Shown here: positions 1 through 10,684 of the stretch, in pieces | How the letters are laid out: every line of letters starts with the position of its first letter | How positions within the stretch are numbered: position 1 is the stretch's first letter | Assembly (NCBI GenBank): GCA_026120185.1 | Contig: JANUWF010000002.1 | Span: forward strand, 62,001-126,000 | Source: Voacanga thouarsii | Taxonomy: Eukaryota > Streptophyta > Magnoliopsida > Gentianales > Apocynaceae | Direction: 5' to 3' | Length of the DNA: 64,000 bases | Position numbers and translations under genes: made by a program | The notes under the pieces: generated by a model | Told to the model about the DNA's origin: nothing | The model's input: only the letters and a program-made list of their open reading frames with translations | Databases searched by the model: none

Positions 1-2610
1 ACAAGATGGCTACTTTAAACCCAAAATGCCCTCAAACTCTTCTTTGATTTAGCCAAAACACAACAAGCACAAGTCCGCTTTTTCTCACTGATTTTTGGCC
101 AGAACAAGAGCAAGATTCCAGCCTTCATTCTTCTCTCTTTTCATTCTCATTATTTTAACCAGCCAAGGGCGAGAACAAACTAGAATTTCCTTTTGCCCAA
201 GAAACCAAAACAACCTCAAACACTTATATTATCTTTGGATAGAGTTGGAGATTAACCTAACTACATCAGACCATCTCACACAAACCCAAAGGAACTGAAA
301 TTCTGGTACACAACATAGCAGAATTTTGGCTAACACATGCTTGCACACAGCTTTAGTCATTCCAACCCCATACCTACACGAAAACTTCAAGCAAAGCACT
401 CTCAACTCTTCTTTGTTTTAACCAAACCTCAAGACGTGCAAATGCTCTCTTTTCTTCCTATTTTTCGGCCAGCTTAGAACCCAAACTACAGCCGTAATCC
501 TCTCTTAAAACATCACTCATTTTCAGCCAACAAAGGAGGAGCAAATCTGCTAATTCTTTCTTGGCATATTCAAGTACTCAAAAATGAGAGGAAGACCTAC
601 ATTGCATCAAACACTCAAACCTATTCCATTTCCTCTATCAAACCAGCATTTCATCAGCCATTAAACCTCTCAAGCACATAAAAACAAGCAAGATCTCGCT
701 CATCTTATAGCTTTCGGCTAGCACACAAACATACCAAACGAAACTGAAATCACACACTCTCAAGGTAACTCAAACTCTTCTTTATTTCTCAACCCTTTTT
801 TCTATCTATTCTTCTCTTCTTCTCCTCCTAGTCCACAACAATTAAAGGGACTGATATTACCTTTTTCCCTTATGACTCACGGCCAACCTAGAAGATTTAG
901 GCAAGATGACACCATCTCTCTCATGTGGACTTAAGCTGGTCACCAAAACATTCACCTTGTCATCTTTTGATCTTCACTACTAGGAAGTATTTAAGACATC
1001 TAACTTTTGTAGCAATGATAAGGCTAATCTTTATGCTAGATGCTATAGGAATGTGTTCTTATAGATTTTGGCTTTATGAGCATGAATATAGGAGATTGAT
1101 GTTATAATGGTGCAAATATTAATCTAGACATGTACGGAATAGAGCAATGTTATATCTTGCCATGATGAATTGAGATCTATGCTATATTGGTTATGTTGAG
1201 ACATTTTTTATTCAATTGGACTTATTATGATGATTTCATGATAGTTGTATATCAGAGTTAATCTATTAATGGTTTGAATTGGGTATATATATATATATAT
1301 CTATGCTTGATGATAAATAGAATGACAAGGGAGGATTATGAATGTAGTTTGATGAATTAATCAATTTAGATGCCTTGAATGATTTATGAGTTTTAAAACT
1401 AATAAAATAATGGTTGCAGTCCAATGATGTAATAATGGGATTCTCATGGTAAAATTATATGATTTTAGATAAGGGAGGAATTTGAGGCGAAGCAGGCTAT
1501 TGATTGTTGGCATAGCTATTTGAGAGATACCAATAGTAAGTCCCTACATAACTGTTTTGATATATGAAACTCTTGTTTGCAAGTCACATGTTGCAATGCT
1601 GTTGAAATGCTATTATTGAATTGTGATTAGTTGGGTTAGGAACGTGGTTATTTTGCTCTCTAAATGACTCTGTCAAAATTACAACTTTTACCAAAAGCTG
1701 TTTTCCCTCTTTTATTTACTAAATCATTTTGAAAACACTCTATGTGAAAACCATGTTTTGCAAAGGCAAGGTATTCAAAGTTTGTGAATACGGGATTGAT
1801 TTTTGAATTTGATGGTAAGCGTTAAGTACTCAATAAGGGTAGGCTAATGGTACTGCTCTTGGAGGTTTAGAGTAAGACTTTTGGTAGGAGACCACCTCCA
1901 GAAGATGAACTCTACTCAAAGAGGTGAAGTACTAGTTAGTCAGGCTGGTCCAAGCTAGCACTTCAGTCCACGTGGACTATTTTCTGGGTTAGACAACCGA
2001 TGTGTTGGGTGTAGAGATGGAAGAGTATCTCACCCTAGTAGGCAGATCTCTCACTACCTAGTAGTGAATGGTTACATTGGGAAGCTATCAGATAGAATTC
2101 ATGATATGGACATTCTTATTATTGAATCATTTAATCCATTTATGATTATGTTATATTGATGAGTGGATGGTTCTCTGAGAGTTGTTTTGGATGTGCTTTA
2201 TATTATTCCACTTAGTGACTGGTTATTGATAAAATTGACTTGCAACCATATTTTGTGACTATTGTTAAACCTATATACATGAAATATTTAAAGTGGTATG
2301 AGCAGACACGGGACGTACTGAGATGTTAATCTCATACTGTTTGTATCATGTTTTCAGGGGAGAACAATTTCTAAGCATGCTAGATGTCTTAGACACTGAA
2401 GCTTGTTTGATTTTACTTTTGTATTTCTTTTGAGAAACAAATATTTGTTATTGGTTTTCAGACTTGTAGAAGTTTTAATTCAGTTGTAATAAGATTGTTT
2501 GATTCCTTTTGCTAGCGATTTTTCTTGTTTACCTCATTATAAAGACCCCGGTCCTCTGGAAGGGGCGACATCCCCGCCCTTTTTGGGTACGTAGGTAGCG
2601 AGATATTACG
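1..2610 (+). repeat. 5' LTR of gypsy copy A, 5' part outside the window
   Basis: Collinear with the shared LTR: base 1 matches about 21031, and 1249-2610 matches 37798-39160. It ends TATTACG where the sister LTR ends GTGTTACA, directly before the primer binding site. It contains a CT-rich leader-like stretch, a CAAGGTAA donor-like site near 763, a conserved GC-richer block (about 1830-2090) and a hairpin at 2546-2565. No gene is seen; short frames at 95-298 and 925-1107 are chance. Confidence 0.9.
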
Positions 2611-2612
2611 AA

Positions 2613-2625
2613 TGGTATTAGAACC
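2613..2625 (+). other. Primer binding site of copy A (tRNA-iMet type, mutated)
   Basis: TGGTATTAGAACC lies two bases after the LTR end. It differs at two positions from TGGTATCAGAGCC, which is complementary to the 3' end of plant initiator tRNA-Met and is found intact at 29354 and 39163. Confidence 0.85.
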
Positions 2626-2712
2626 TTAGTTTAGGCAAATGTCTTTGTCGAATAGTGTCTATGGACCTTGCACTGGGATTTAGATCTGACTTCTCTGTGT
2701 TTTGTTATAGGA

Positions 2713-3440
2713 TGGTTAGAAGATTCATAGTTGTTATCCGAGACTAGCCTTTCATGTATGGTCCCAAGAGTAGTAGGGCACCTGATCCAGTTCTCCTAGC
2801 AGACTCACTTTCATCTAACTCAGAGACGGAACCCAAGGATGGATGGTTTTTGAACGAAGACGAAGTAGTGCACAAAATACCCATGATGGTTGATCTTGAC
2901 GTAGAGGAGGAACTTGAGGACCTTATACCAGAGTTACTTGAACCTGAGGATGAGAAAGACATGGGTGAGTATGATGGGGATGATGAGGGAAAGGTAGAGG
3001 AGCCTGTCGATGAGAATGAGGATGGGATGGAAGAACCTGGGGATGAGGAAGAGATAGGAGAGCTAGGGGGTGAGGTTGGTGAGAATATAGATGGGGTAGG
3101 TGAGGTGGTGTTGGAGGGTCATATTATACCTGTGACTCCCTTTCTAGATGAGGGTATTCCAACTCTCTTGGGGAGTGATTCATAAGAATCTGATGCTGAG
3201 AAACCTACACCTAAAAGTGCATTCACATTAGCTTTGGAGAAGCGTAGGGATGCGGCTTTGAGAGCAGAGCTAAGGGGCAAGGAAGTTGCTGGGACAGGTT
3301 TTGGTTGACCTTGGAAGAAGTTTAAATCTTTTGGCTTCGCGAGTGACTATGTGATAGACCATCCCAATAGCAGTGCAAGGTGGCTTGTAGAGCATCCGTT
3401 CGATGCTTCTAAGGATTCTGGTGACTCTAGTGATGATTAG
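2713..3440 (+). pseudogene. Acidic extra ORF upstream of gag, copy A
   Basis: Frame opens at ATG 2713 (MVRRF), directly after a T-rich tract ending TATAG, and ends at TAG 3438-3440. A TAG replaces the Trp of the RDW motif and a TAA at 3183 interrupts it near two thirds of its length. The middle is almost all Asp/Glu/Gly. Recognisable parts are SETEPKDGWFL near the N terminus, KPTPKSAF in the middle, and FGFASDYV plus a Ser/Asp-rich tail at the end. The same layout occurs at 29452 and 39265. I do not recognise a family and do not assign a function. Confidence 0.7.
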
Positions 3441-3766
3441 AGTTTATAAGACCTCAGTGCTTATTCTTTCTATTTTTTATGATGAAGACGTTTGTTTATT
3501 TGCATAATTTAGAAATAATTTTTTATTTGCAATTTTTGAGTGGTAGAAATAAAAGGAGCACCTTGTAGGATACTCTCTTATTTTGTACAAGTTTGATTTG
3601 ATGAATACAAGCGTGATTTCATTTGTTTATTTATTCTACTTTGAGTATTGTATGCAATATTTAATTTTCAATAACTTGCATGATGCTTTAGACATATTAA
3701 TTACTCATTCGCATACCATGAACTTTTCCTGTGGTAACCTTTATGATGGGTACAATATGGAAGTAG
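3441..3766 (+). other. Spacer between acidic ORF and gag, copy A
   Basis: AT-rich stretch without an open frame; matching spacers lie at 30327-30646 and 39994-40317. It contains T-rich runs and AATAAAAGG near 3548. Nothing else is seen. Confidence 0.6.
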
Positions 3767-3893
3767 ATGGCACCGAGGTGCAGAACCGCAGTGCGAGGCA
3801 GGATTGTTCAAGAGAGCTAATCATCATCCCTAGATTTTGGGCAAATGCGACAATCAACACCTGACATGGAGGAAGGCTATGAGTAGGAGCGTG
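3767..3893 (+). pseudogene. gag: gag 5' end, copy A
   Basis: The Gag frame starts at ATG 3767 with MAPRCRT. The equivalent start is at 30647 in element C and is mutated to AGG at 40318 in D. The segment codes for the N-terminal arm of Gag and is split at 3893 by a solo LTR, resuming at 7261. The five bases 3889-3893 are the left target duplication. Confidence 0.7.
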
Positions 3894-4156
3894 TGTAATA
3901 CCTCATTTTAAATCACCTTTATTATATGGGGCAAGTTATGCATGGCATAACATTTTATATTACATTGGATAACTCGAACCATTTTCATGGGTATATGTGA
4001 TCCATAAGTCTGTTATTTCATGAATTTATTTTACTTTGATATAGTTGTGTTGGTTGAGCTTTTGTTTTATTAAGTAGAATTCATTAGAAAGGAAATGGAA
4101 TAAGTAAATGGGAGTTAAGGGAATTTGTTGGAGGAATTTTTAAACAAGTGATAATG

Positions 4157-4212
4157 TGGTCTAGTGGTTGAGACTTGGTGTTTATTTCTTGGTGGACTTG
4201 AGTTCGAATCCC
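4157..4212 (+). promoter_or_regulatory. tRNA-like A and B boxes in LTR
   Basis: TGGTCTAGTGG (4157-4167) fits the Pol III A-box consensus and AGTTCGAATCC (4201-4211) fits the B box apart from its first base. The start-to-start spacing of 44 nt is that of a tRNA gene. No cloverleaf with paired acceptor ends is seen, so this is a tRNA-related relic rather than a tRNA. Confidence 0.6.
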
Positions 4213-4376
4213 AACTCTTACAAACCTTTTCCTTCTTATTTCTAATTAAACTCTTTCCCCTTATTTATTTATTTATTTATTTTTGTACTCTTGGTCGATT
4301 GCTCTAGGGTTGCAACCACCTTGGATTCCCAATTCCTAAAACGTAGGAATGTGATTATTTTAGATGTTGCAAAAAA

Positions 4377-4402
4377 GGAATTAAATTAAATTAAATTAAA
4401 TT
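4377..4402 (+). repeat. (TTAAA)n microsatellite
   Basis: About five tandem copies of a 5-base unit inside the solo LTR. Confidence 0.9.
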
Positions 4403-5006
4403 ATTATTATTCCCTAGTTAATATTTTATTCTAATCTTTTAGAAAGTTTAAATATTTCAACATCTAGAATTTTCTAAAGATCGTATTCAAGGGATTTATT
4501 ATGGAAAGAAAAATATAGAAGCATTTATTTTGGAAACTATATTATAGCTGCTATTTTTAAAAGAAGGAAAGTTTCTCCAAAGTTGATTTTCTCTAAAGAG
4601 TTTTATTTGGAAATAATGAGTTATTGTCCAAATCTTTAAAAGAAATAAATATTTGCCCAAGATCTATGGCCTTTTTGAAAATTAGTATTTAAGGAAAGAA
4701 AAATTCAGCTTTATTCCATGAAAGTAGACTTTATCACCAAATATAATTATTCCTTAATTAATTATTTTTGCCTAAAAAAATTAGGACATTAGCTAAATTA
4801 TTTCTTGGATCAATATTCCATTTTTATTACCTGAATTTTCTAGAATAATATAAACCCTAGCCACCACCCTTGATAGACTTTTATTTCCATTCAAATTCCC
4901 CAAATATAAGGGAAACTTACCCTAGGTAGTTTTAATCAATCAAATATTCTTTTAATCAATTAATCAACCAGATTTGCACCTCTTCTTTCTCCCTAATTTC
5001 GGCCAC

Positions 5007-5010
<4 letters not shown>

Positions 5011-5047
<37 letters not shown>

Positions 5048-5050
5048 ACA
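5011..5050 (+). repeat. (CA)n microsatellite in LTR
   Basis: Nearly pure CA run in the CT/CA-rich leader part of the LTR. A shorter CA run sits at the same LTR position at about 62691-62711. Confidence 0.95.
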
Positions 5051-7192
5051 CGAAATTTCCAGCTCCAATTACTCTCAAACTCTCTCTTGTTGTTGAGCAA
5101 AAACACAAGACCTTCCTTTCACCTCTCAATTTCAATCAAAGCAAGAGCCGAAATCCAGCCTTCATTCTTCTCTCTTTTCTCTCTTGTTTTCAGCCACTTC
5201 AGCACCAAAACATAGCCATCATTATCTCCAAATCATTGGCCAATTTCGGCCAACTAGGAGAGACCAAAACTGCCCCTTCTTGTTGTTGTGTTCAAGAGTC
5301 CAACGCAAGGTATAACTCTTCTAAACAACAACACACCTCAACCCAACCTTTTCTCTTTATCAACCCAGAAAAATCTTCACTCCCTAAGCCTCTCAAACTC
5401 ACAAAAATAAGTAGCTTCAATCCTTCTCAAAGTTTCGGCCAGCACTCCACAAAGTCCAAACCAAAACCGAAATCAACACTCAAGGTAATTAATCTCCAAT
5501 CCTTCTATCAATATTTCTTCAATCATTCTCTTCTTTTTCCTTCTAAATCACGTCTAGTAGGGATTTATTTCTCCCATTTCTTGGTGATTCTTGAACAAGA
5601 AGATCTAGGCAAGCTAACCACTTCTCCTTCTCAATTGAACTCAAGCCGAGCACCAAAGAGTCGTCTTGTTTCTTGGGTTTATTTCGCTAAGTTGTATTTG
5701 AGTTTCTATCTCTGCTAGCATAAATGGATTTAATCTTTATAGTATTGATATAAGAATTTTGTATAGAGTCTAACATGAAAATCATGATTGGATTAGGTTG
5801 TTGAATATGATGGTGAGGGAATTAATCAAAGCATGTATCAAATAGGACATTGTAATATCTTGCTATGTTGGCTAAGATAGGACCTTTTGGTCTTAATTGG
5901 GCTTATTATGATGGTTTAATGGTGGTTGAATACTAGAGTTGTCATATTGTTGGGTAAATGCATGTTTGATGATAAATAGCATGACAGGGGGAAATTATGA
6001 GTGTAGTATGATGAGTTAATCAGTTTAGATGCCATGAAATGATAGTGGCTAGGCAATGTGTGGTATTTGGATTCTAATTGTGGAATCATTGGTCTTAGAT
6101 AAGGAAGGAGTTTGAAGTGAGGGCAAATATTGCTTTGGTTATATTCAAGTATGTCCCTACATAACTATTTTGCTAAATATTACACGTTTGCAAGTATTTT
6201 TGTACAATGATATTTGAAATGGTGTCAACATGATGATTGAAACATTGGTTGAATATGATGAATTGTACTATGGTATCTTGATACTTGGTTTGGAAACGTG
6301 GTCATTTTATTCTCTAAACGAGTTTGTCAAATCTCAACTTTTAAACTAAAAGCAATTTCTTTTCTTATCACTAAACGTTTTGGAAAACTTATTGTGAGGA
6401 GCCACGTTTTATGAAAATAAGGGAAATGATTCTGCTCCTAAATGGGGAGTGTCGAGTACTTAGCGGGGGTAGGCTAGTGGTACTAGTCTTGAAGAGCTAA
6501 AGTGAGTCTTTTGGTAGGAGGCCACCTCCATAAGATGAACTCAACTTGGAGACGCGACAGTACTACTTAGTCAGACTGGTCCGAGCTAGCATGTCGGCCT
6601 ATGTGGACTTTATTTATCCAGGTTGGACAATTGGTGTGTTGGGTGTAGAGATGGAGGAATATCTCATCCTTGTGGGAGGATCCCCCACTACCTATTGTTG
6701 AAAGGTTACATTGGGACACTATCATGGTGGTAATCATGATATAGATTGTGATACTATTGTTTGAATCATTACTAATCCCTACTTAATGAACTTATGATTA
6801 TGATGAGATTATGATTTATTGAGAATTGTTTTGAATATGATGAGTAGTGCTCCTTTAACCATTTATTGATGAAATTGAGTTGCAAACATATTTTGTGGTT
6901 TTGATAAATCTGCATATATGAAATGTATATATATGAAATTCGCACACGCGGGACTTATAGAGATGACAATCTCACACTATTTTATATCATGTTTTTATGG
7001 GAGAGCTTTGAATGAGTAGGTTGGATGAATAAGAGCTGGAAGTTTATCTTTATTTTATTTTATCTTTGAATTTCTTTTGAGAGACGATTGTTAGTTTTAA
7101 AGCTTAGACTTGTATAAGTTTTGACTTTGGTTGTAATAAGATTATCGCTTTATCTCATTTAGTCATTTTCCTTGTGTACCTCGTTATAAAGA

Positions 7193-7211
7193 CCCCGTCC
7201 TTTAGACGGGG
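7193..7211 (+). other. Conserved hairpin near LTR 3' end
   Basis: CCCCGTC, loop CTTTA, GACGGGG: a perfect 7-bp stem just after TTATAAAGA and about 45 bases before the LTR end. Related stems with different bases occur at 2546-2565, 37676-37696 and, inverted, about 10505-10530. It could be an RNA element of R/U5 (3' end formation or packaging); this is inference. Confidence 0.6.
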
Positions 7212-7260
7212 TGACATCCCGTCCTGTTTGGATATGTAGGTAATAGGGTGTTATAGCATG

Positions 7261-8330
7261 AGATATCTTCTGAGGGGGCTAGAGATGTGACAATAGGACA
7301 AGCTTTTGACAAGATGGCTGCCATTCTCCAGAAGTTAATAGAAAAAGTGGATAAGGTGGAGAAGATGACACCAAAAGGGGAGGATGAGACCCTAGAGTGA
7401 TTCTTGAAGTTCCAACCTCCTACGTTCCATGGCGTGGGGGGACAAGATAAGAGGGTTGAGTAGTGGATCGAGCAAATAGAGGATATCTTCGCAACTTTGC
7501 AATACTCAGAGAAGAGAAGGGCGAAGTCACAACCTTTAGGCTGAGGGGACCCTCTCGTGCATGGTGGTAGCGAATACAGGAGGACCGAGAGAGAGGACCA
7601 TGATTGGACGTGGGATAACTTTGTTGAAGCTTTTCGAGCATAGTACATTCCACAATGGATAGCTGAGAAGAAGGAGTATGAATTCCAAACACTGAAATAG
7701 GGAAGCATGACAGGGGCCTAATATGCCGCCCAATTTACTCAATTGTCCAAGTATTGTAAATACTTGGTTGATACAGAGCAAAAGCAAACTCGGCAGTTTG
7801 TGAAGGGTCTAAGGCAACACCTAAGAAAGGCTTTGGCACCACCTCCGCCAGCAACTTACACTGCTATGGTGGCTGCTGTGCTCAGACCGAGAATGAGGAT
7901 AGGTATCGACTGATGAACCGTCCCTTCCAACCGAATCGCCAACCAGTAAGGCCTCAATAAAAAAGTAACCCACTGGTCTAATGCAATGGGGAAGTAAAGG
8001 GAAGTAGCCACAGATAATTACAATATGCCCTATGCAGAATGCTCCCACTTGCCGACACTGTGGAAAACCTGGCTAGGTAGAAAAGGACTGGTGGTCGAAG
8101 GGAGCACCTAGGAGATACTTCAACTATGGGGATCCTTCACATCTAAGAAACAACTGTCCTAAACACCTAAGGATTGGCATAGAGCCTCAACTTGACCAAT
8201 TGACACCAATAGAAGAGCTACCATTGGGACAACTAGGGAGGAGGACAAAAACCTTAAGCGAAGGCTAATGTCTTCACCCTAAATTGGGAAGAAGTTGGAT
8301 CTGAAACAGCGGTGGTAGAAGATACGCTTT
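7261..8330 (+). pseudogene. gag: gag (capsid and zinc knuckles), copy A
   Basis: Continuation of the split gag frame. Translated pieces give GQAFDKMAAIL, LKFQPPTFHG, WIEQIEDIFATLQYSEK, DNFVEAF, YIPQWIAEKK, FTQLSKYCKY and RQFVKGL, the retrotransposon gag capsid pattern. Two CCHC-like knuckles follow near 8043-8160 (CRHCGKPG, then a degenerate CGDP unit). Many stops and shifts are present, for example CGA to TGA at 7398 and TAG codons at about 7458 and 7698. The last two are shared with copy D. Confidence 0.85.
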
Positions 8331-8657
8331 CTATTTAAGGTCATTTTGTTACTTATTGATAGATCCCAGATTGACCTATTCGTGTATGAATGAGAGGTAT
8401 GCATATTATTTAGGTTGGGACGAAGTGGAATTACCTTATACAATGCTAGTAAGTGCTCCTTTGGGAAGCCAAAGAGACATGAGTAGGGTAGTGCAAGAGT
8501 GTGATATTATGGTTAGGGAAGAGATTTTGAAGGTGGATCTTATAATTTTGCCTATCGATGACACGATCTAATTCTAGGTATGGATTGGGTAGCGAAACAT
8601 GGAGCAAGAGTAGACTGCAAGGTAAAGATGGTGCAATTTATTAGACCAGGATGTGTT
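8331..8657 (+). pseudogene. pol: Aspartic protease part of pol, copy A
   Basis: LIDPRLTYSC around 8356-8385 is the retropepsin active-site region, with catalytic Asp at 8362-8364 and the DPGST Gly changed to Arg. ELPYTMLVSAPLGS and DLIILPIDD follow, then MDWVAKHGARVDC. The gene is split at 8657 by an LTR and resumes at 10374. Confidence 0.8.
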
Positions 8658-9992
8658 TGTTAGTGTTGTGCTCTAGAGGCAATCACTTGTACATTGTATA
8701 TGACATATTTTATTTTAATAAAAGGCATTATTTATCTTACAGTTTCTTTTATTTACTTTTAAGTAATATAACTATTCGATAAAGTCCCTAATGCAACACT
8801 GTGTTAAGGAAATTATGATAGAGATCATGATATGAGATTCCTACTACATTGTATAGTGTTTAGTACTTTAATAATCCCTAGTCATAGTATTAATGAGACA
8901 TAACATTATTAATGCGTTAAGACTAGCATGTGTTAGACTTCCTGATTTGATCAGGCGGCGGTTCTCATATCCATGAGTATTGAGATATTCAAAGTTAACA
9001 CATAGATGCTTGTTAATGGAACAAGTTCATTGGATGGCCTAGCTTTGAGATAACCACATGGATAACTATTTAGTGCCAGTGATATAATCATAATATAGCA
9101 AACGTACAAGTATCCTTAGACTTGAGATCTCCAAGGTACTTTGTTTCCTAAGCATTATACTTTGATTCCAATCTCTGGAGCTCAATCGAGGGCTGCCTAT
9201 GGGATGGATATTGGGTACATTGTGAGGTAAATGAAAGTAGTTGAGAGGGTCAATAAAGAATTCACCACTCCTAATGGTAGGGGCGAATATCTCACGGCCA
9301 TTTGTAGGAATTACTACTCGAGAAGTCCTTGGCCAAGGCATATGTGTATTGAAAATAGTTCCAATTGATACACATCTAGAGTAGTAGGTTCTTGGTACAA
9401 GTACTATTGTATTCAAGCTAGAATTAATTCTGGAGGGAGTTGGCACTAATTCCGTACACCAAACCGAATGAGATATTATATGGTAAAAAGAGTTAATTGC
9501 ACTGAAGTTTGTTATTGAAGGGTTCATGTCAAGCCATTTGACTTCCTGGACTCTTATGTGGTCATGATGTGTTGCTAGATACCGCTCATGATCTGAGAAT
9601 ATGGGTTTATTAATTGATGAATTAATAAACCAATCCTGATTAGAATTAATAGGATTATTTCTAATTAATTATGGATTATTAATCTTAAAGACGTTTAGAT
9701 TAATTCATGTTCACTACCAATTGACCGGGAAACCTAATAGGTCACACACAATAGAGGATTATATACTCAAGATGCTATTTGATAACATAGTGGGGTTAAT
9801 TGCGAGAAAGAGAAGTTGTTGTGGACAAATTATAATTAATTATAATTTATTATCCAAATTGTAATTGTGAGAACTTGATATTTCCAATTACAATTAGGGA
9901 ATTCTAGTAGGATTAGAATTATCAATTTTTGGTAGGTTTTTTGTGTTATATGATGATATGGCCGCCAACCCTAGTTGTGAGTAATACACATG

Positions 9993-10033
<41 letters not shown>

Positions 10034-10373
10034 GCTAAAAACATGAAGAACCCTAGCCGCCATCTTTTTTTGCTAGAACAGAAAATCTTGGTGCTTGAGT
10101 GTTTCCTCTGTGTGGATTACTGTTAGAGATAATCACACACTGTGATTATAGTGGTTAGACGTTCAACTCTGGTGGAGTTTGCACAAGAGGATTGCTGGAT
10201 CGCACCTCGACTTGAAGAAGAAATTTTTGTTCTTCGAACGATCAAACAAAGGTAAAAAGCTGTTACCTTTATTATCTTTATGTCTTGTTTTCCACATATA
10301 GGCGGGTCTTGGGATGGTATCTCGTTTTATTTTCCGTTGCACCGTATAGGATACGAACTTGAGATACCCAACA
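8658..10373 (+). mobile_element. Copia-type solo LTR inside protease of copy A
   Basis: Runs TGTTAGTG to CCCAACA, with flanks GTGTT (8653-8657) and GTGAT (10374-10378), a 5-bp duplication with one change. Joining the flanks restores the protease sequence as read in copy D. The layout (TGTT start, TTAATAAAAGG poly(A)-like signal about 60 bases in, CT-rich leader before the end) resembles the copia LTRs elsewhere in the window, but the sequence is a different family. It is 1,716 bp with no internal domain. Confidence 0.85.
9997..10028 (+). repeat. (CT)n microsatellite
   Basis: Pure CT run in the leader part of the copia-type solo LTR. Confidence 0.95.
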
Positions 10374-10460
10374 GTGATGTACTGGAATTTAATGGAAAGA
10401 AGGTGAAAGAACTAAAATTCCTAATAGCAGGGACGAAGACACAGAAGATGCTAAAGAAGG
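10374..10460 (+). pseudogene. pol: Protease-RT linker of pol, copy A
   Basis: Short pol segment reading DVLEFNGKK and ELKFLIAGTK, matching 43884-43965 in copy D and 31313-31400 in element C. It is bounded by an LTR insertion on each side; 10456-10460 (GAAGG) is the target duplication of the next insertion. Confidence 0.75.
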
Positions 10461-10640
10461 TGTAACACCCCGCTACCTACATACCCAAAAAAGGTGGGGA
10501 TGTAACCCTGTTCAGTTGACCAGGGGTCTTTATAACGAGGTACAAAGGAAAATAACCAGATAAAATAAAAATAATAATCTTATTACAATTGGAATCAAAA
10601 CTTATATAAGTCTAAAAGTCAAAACTAACAACTGTTTCTC

Positions 10641-10641
10641 A

Positions 10642-10681
<40 letters not shown>
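10641..10681 (+). repeat. Poly-A followed by (TA)n
   Basis: Ten A then about fifteen TA units inside the inverted LTR. Confidence 0.95.

Positions 10682-10684
<3 letters not shown>

Larger units (their letters stand above)
3894..7255 (+). mobile_element. Solo LTR of the gypsy family inside gag of copy A
   Basis: Starts TGTAATACC and ends GGTGTTATA (CA mutated to TA). The flanks are GCGTG (3889-3893) and GCATG (7256-7260), a 5-bp target duplication with one change. The gag sequence resumes without loss. At 3,362 bp with no internal region, it is a solo LTR left by LTR-LTR recombination. It contains a tRNA-like promoter pair, TTTCGGCCA motifs, a donor-like CAAGGTAA near 5482, the conserved block 6430-6730 and a perfect 7-bp hairpin at 7193-7211. 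A 160-codon frame at 5236 starts with TTG in the CT-rich leader and is not a gene. Confidence 0.93.

Noticed and set aside
4157..4212. Functional tRNA gene
   Set aside because: A and B boxes are present, but there is no paired acceptor stem or recognisable anticodon arm, so only a tRNA-like element is claimed.
5236..5718. 160-codon open frame
   Set aside because: It begins with TTG, lies in the CT-rich LTR leader, is not conserved in the other LTRs and has low-complexity Ser/Lys/Gln content.
7202..8048. Several minus-strand frames opposite gag
   Set aside because: They are antisense shadows of the gag sequence, whose plus-strand translation matches retroviral Gag motifs.
9066..9527. 153-codon minus-strand frame
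   Set aside because: It lies wholly within a solo LTR bounded by a target duplication and has no domain signal.
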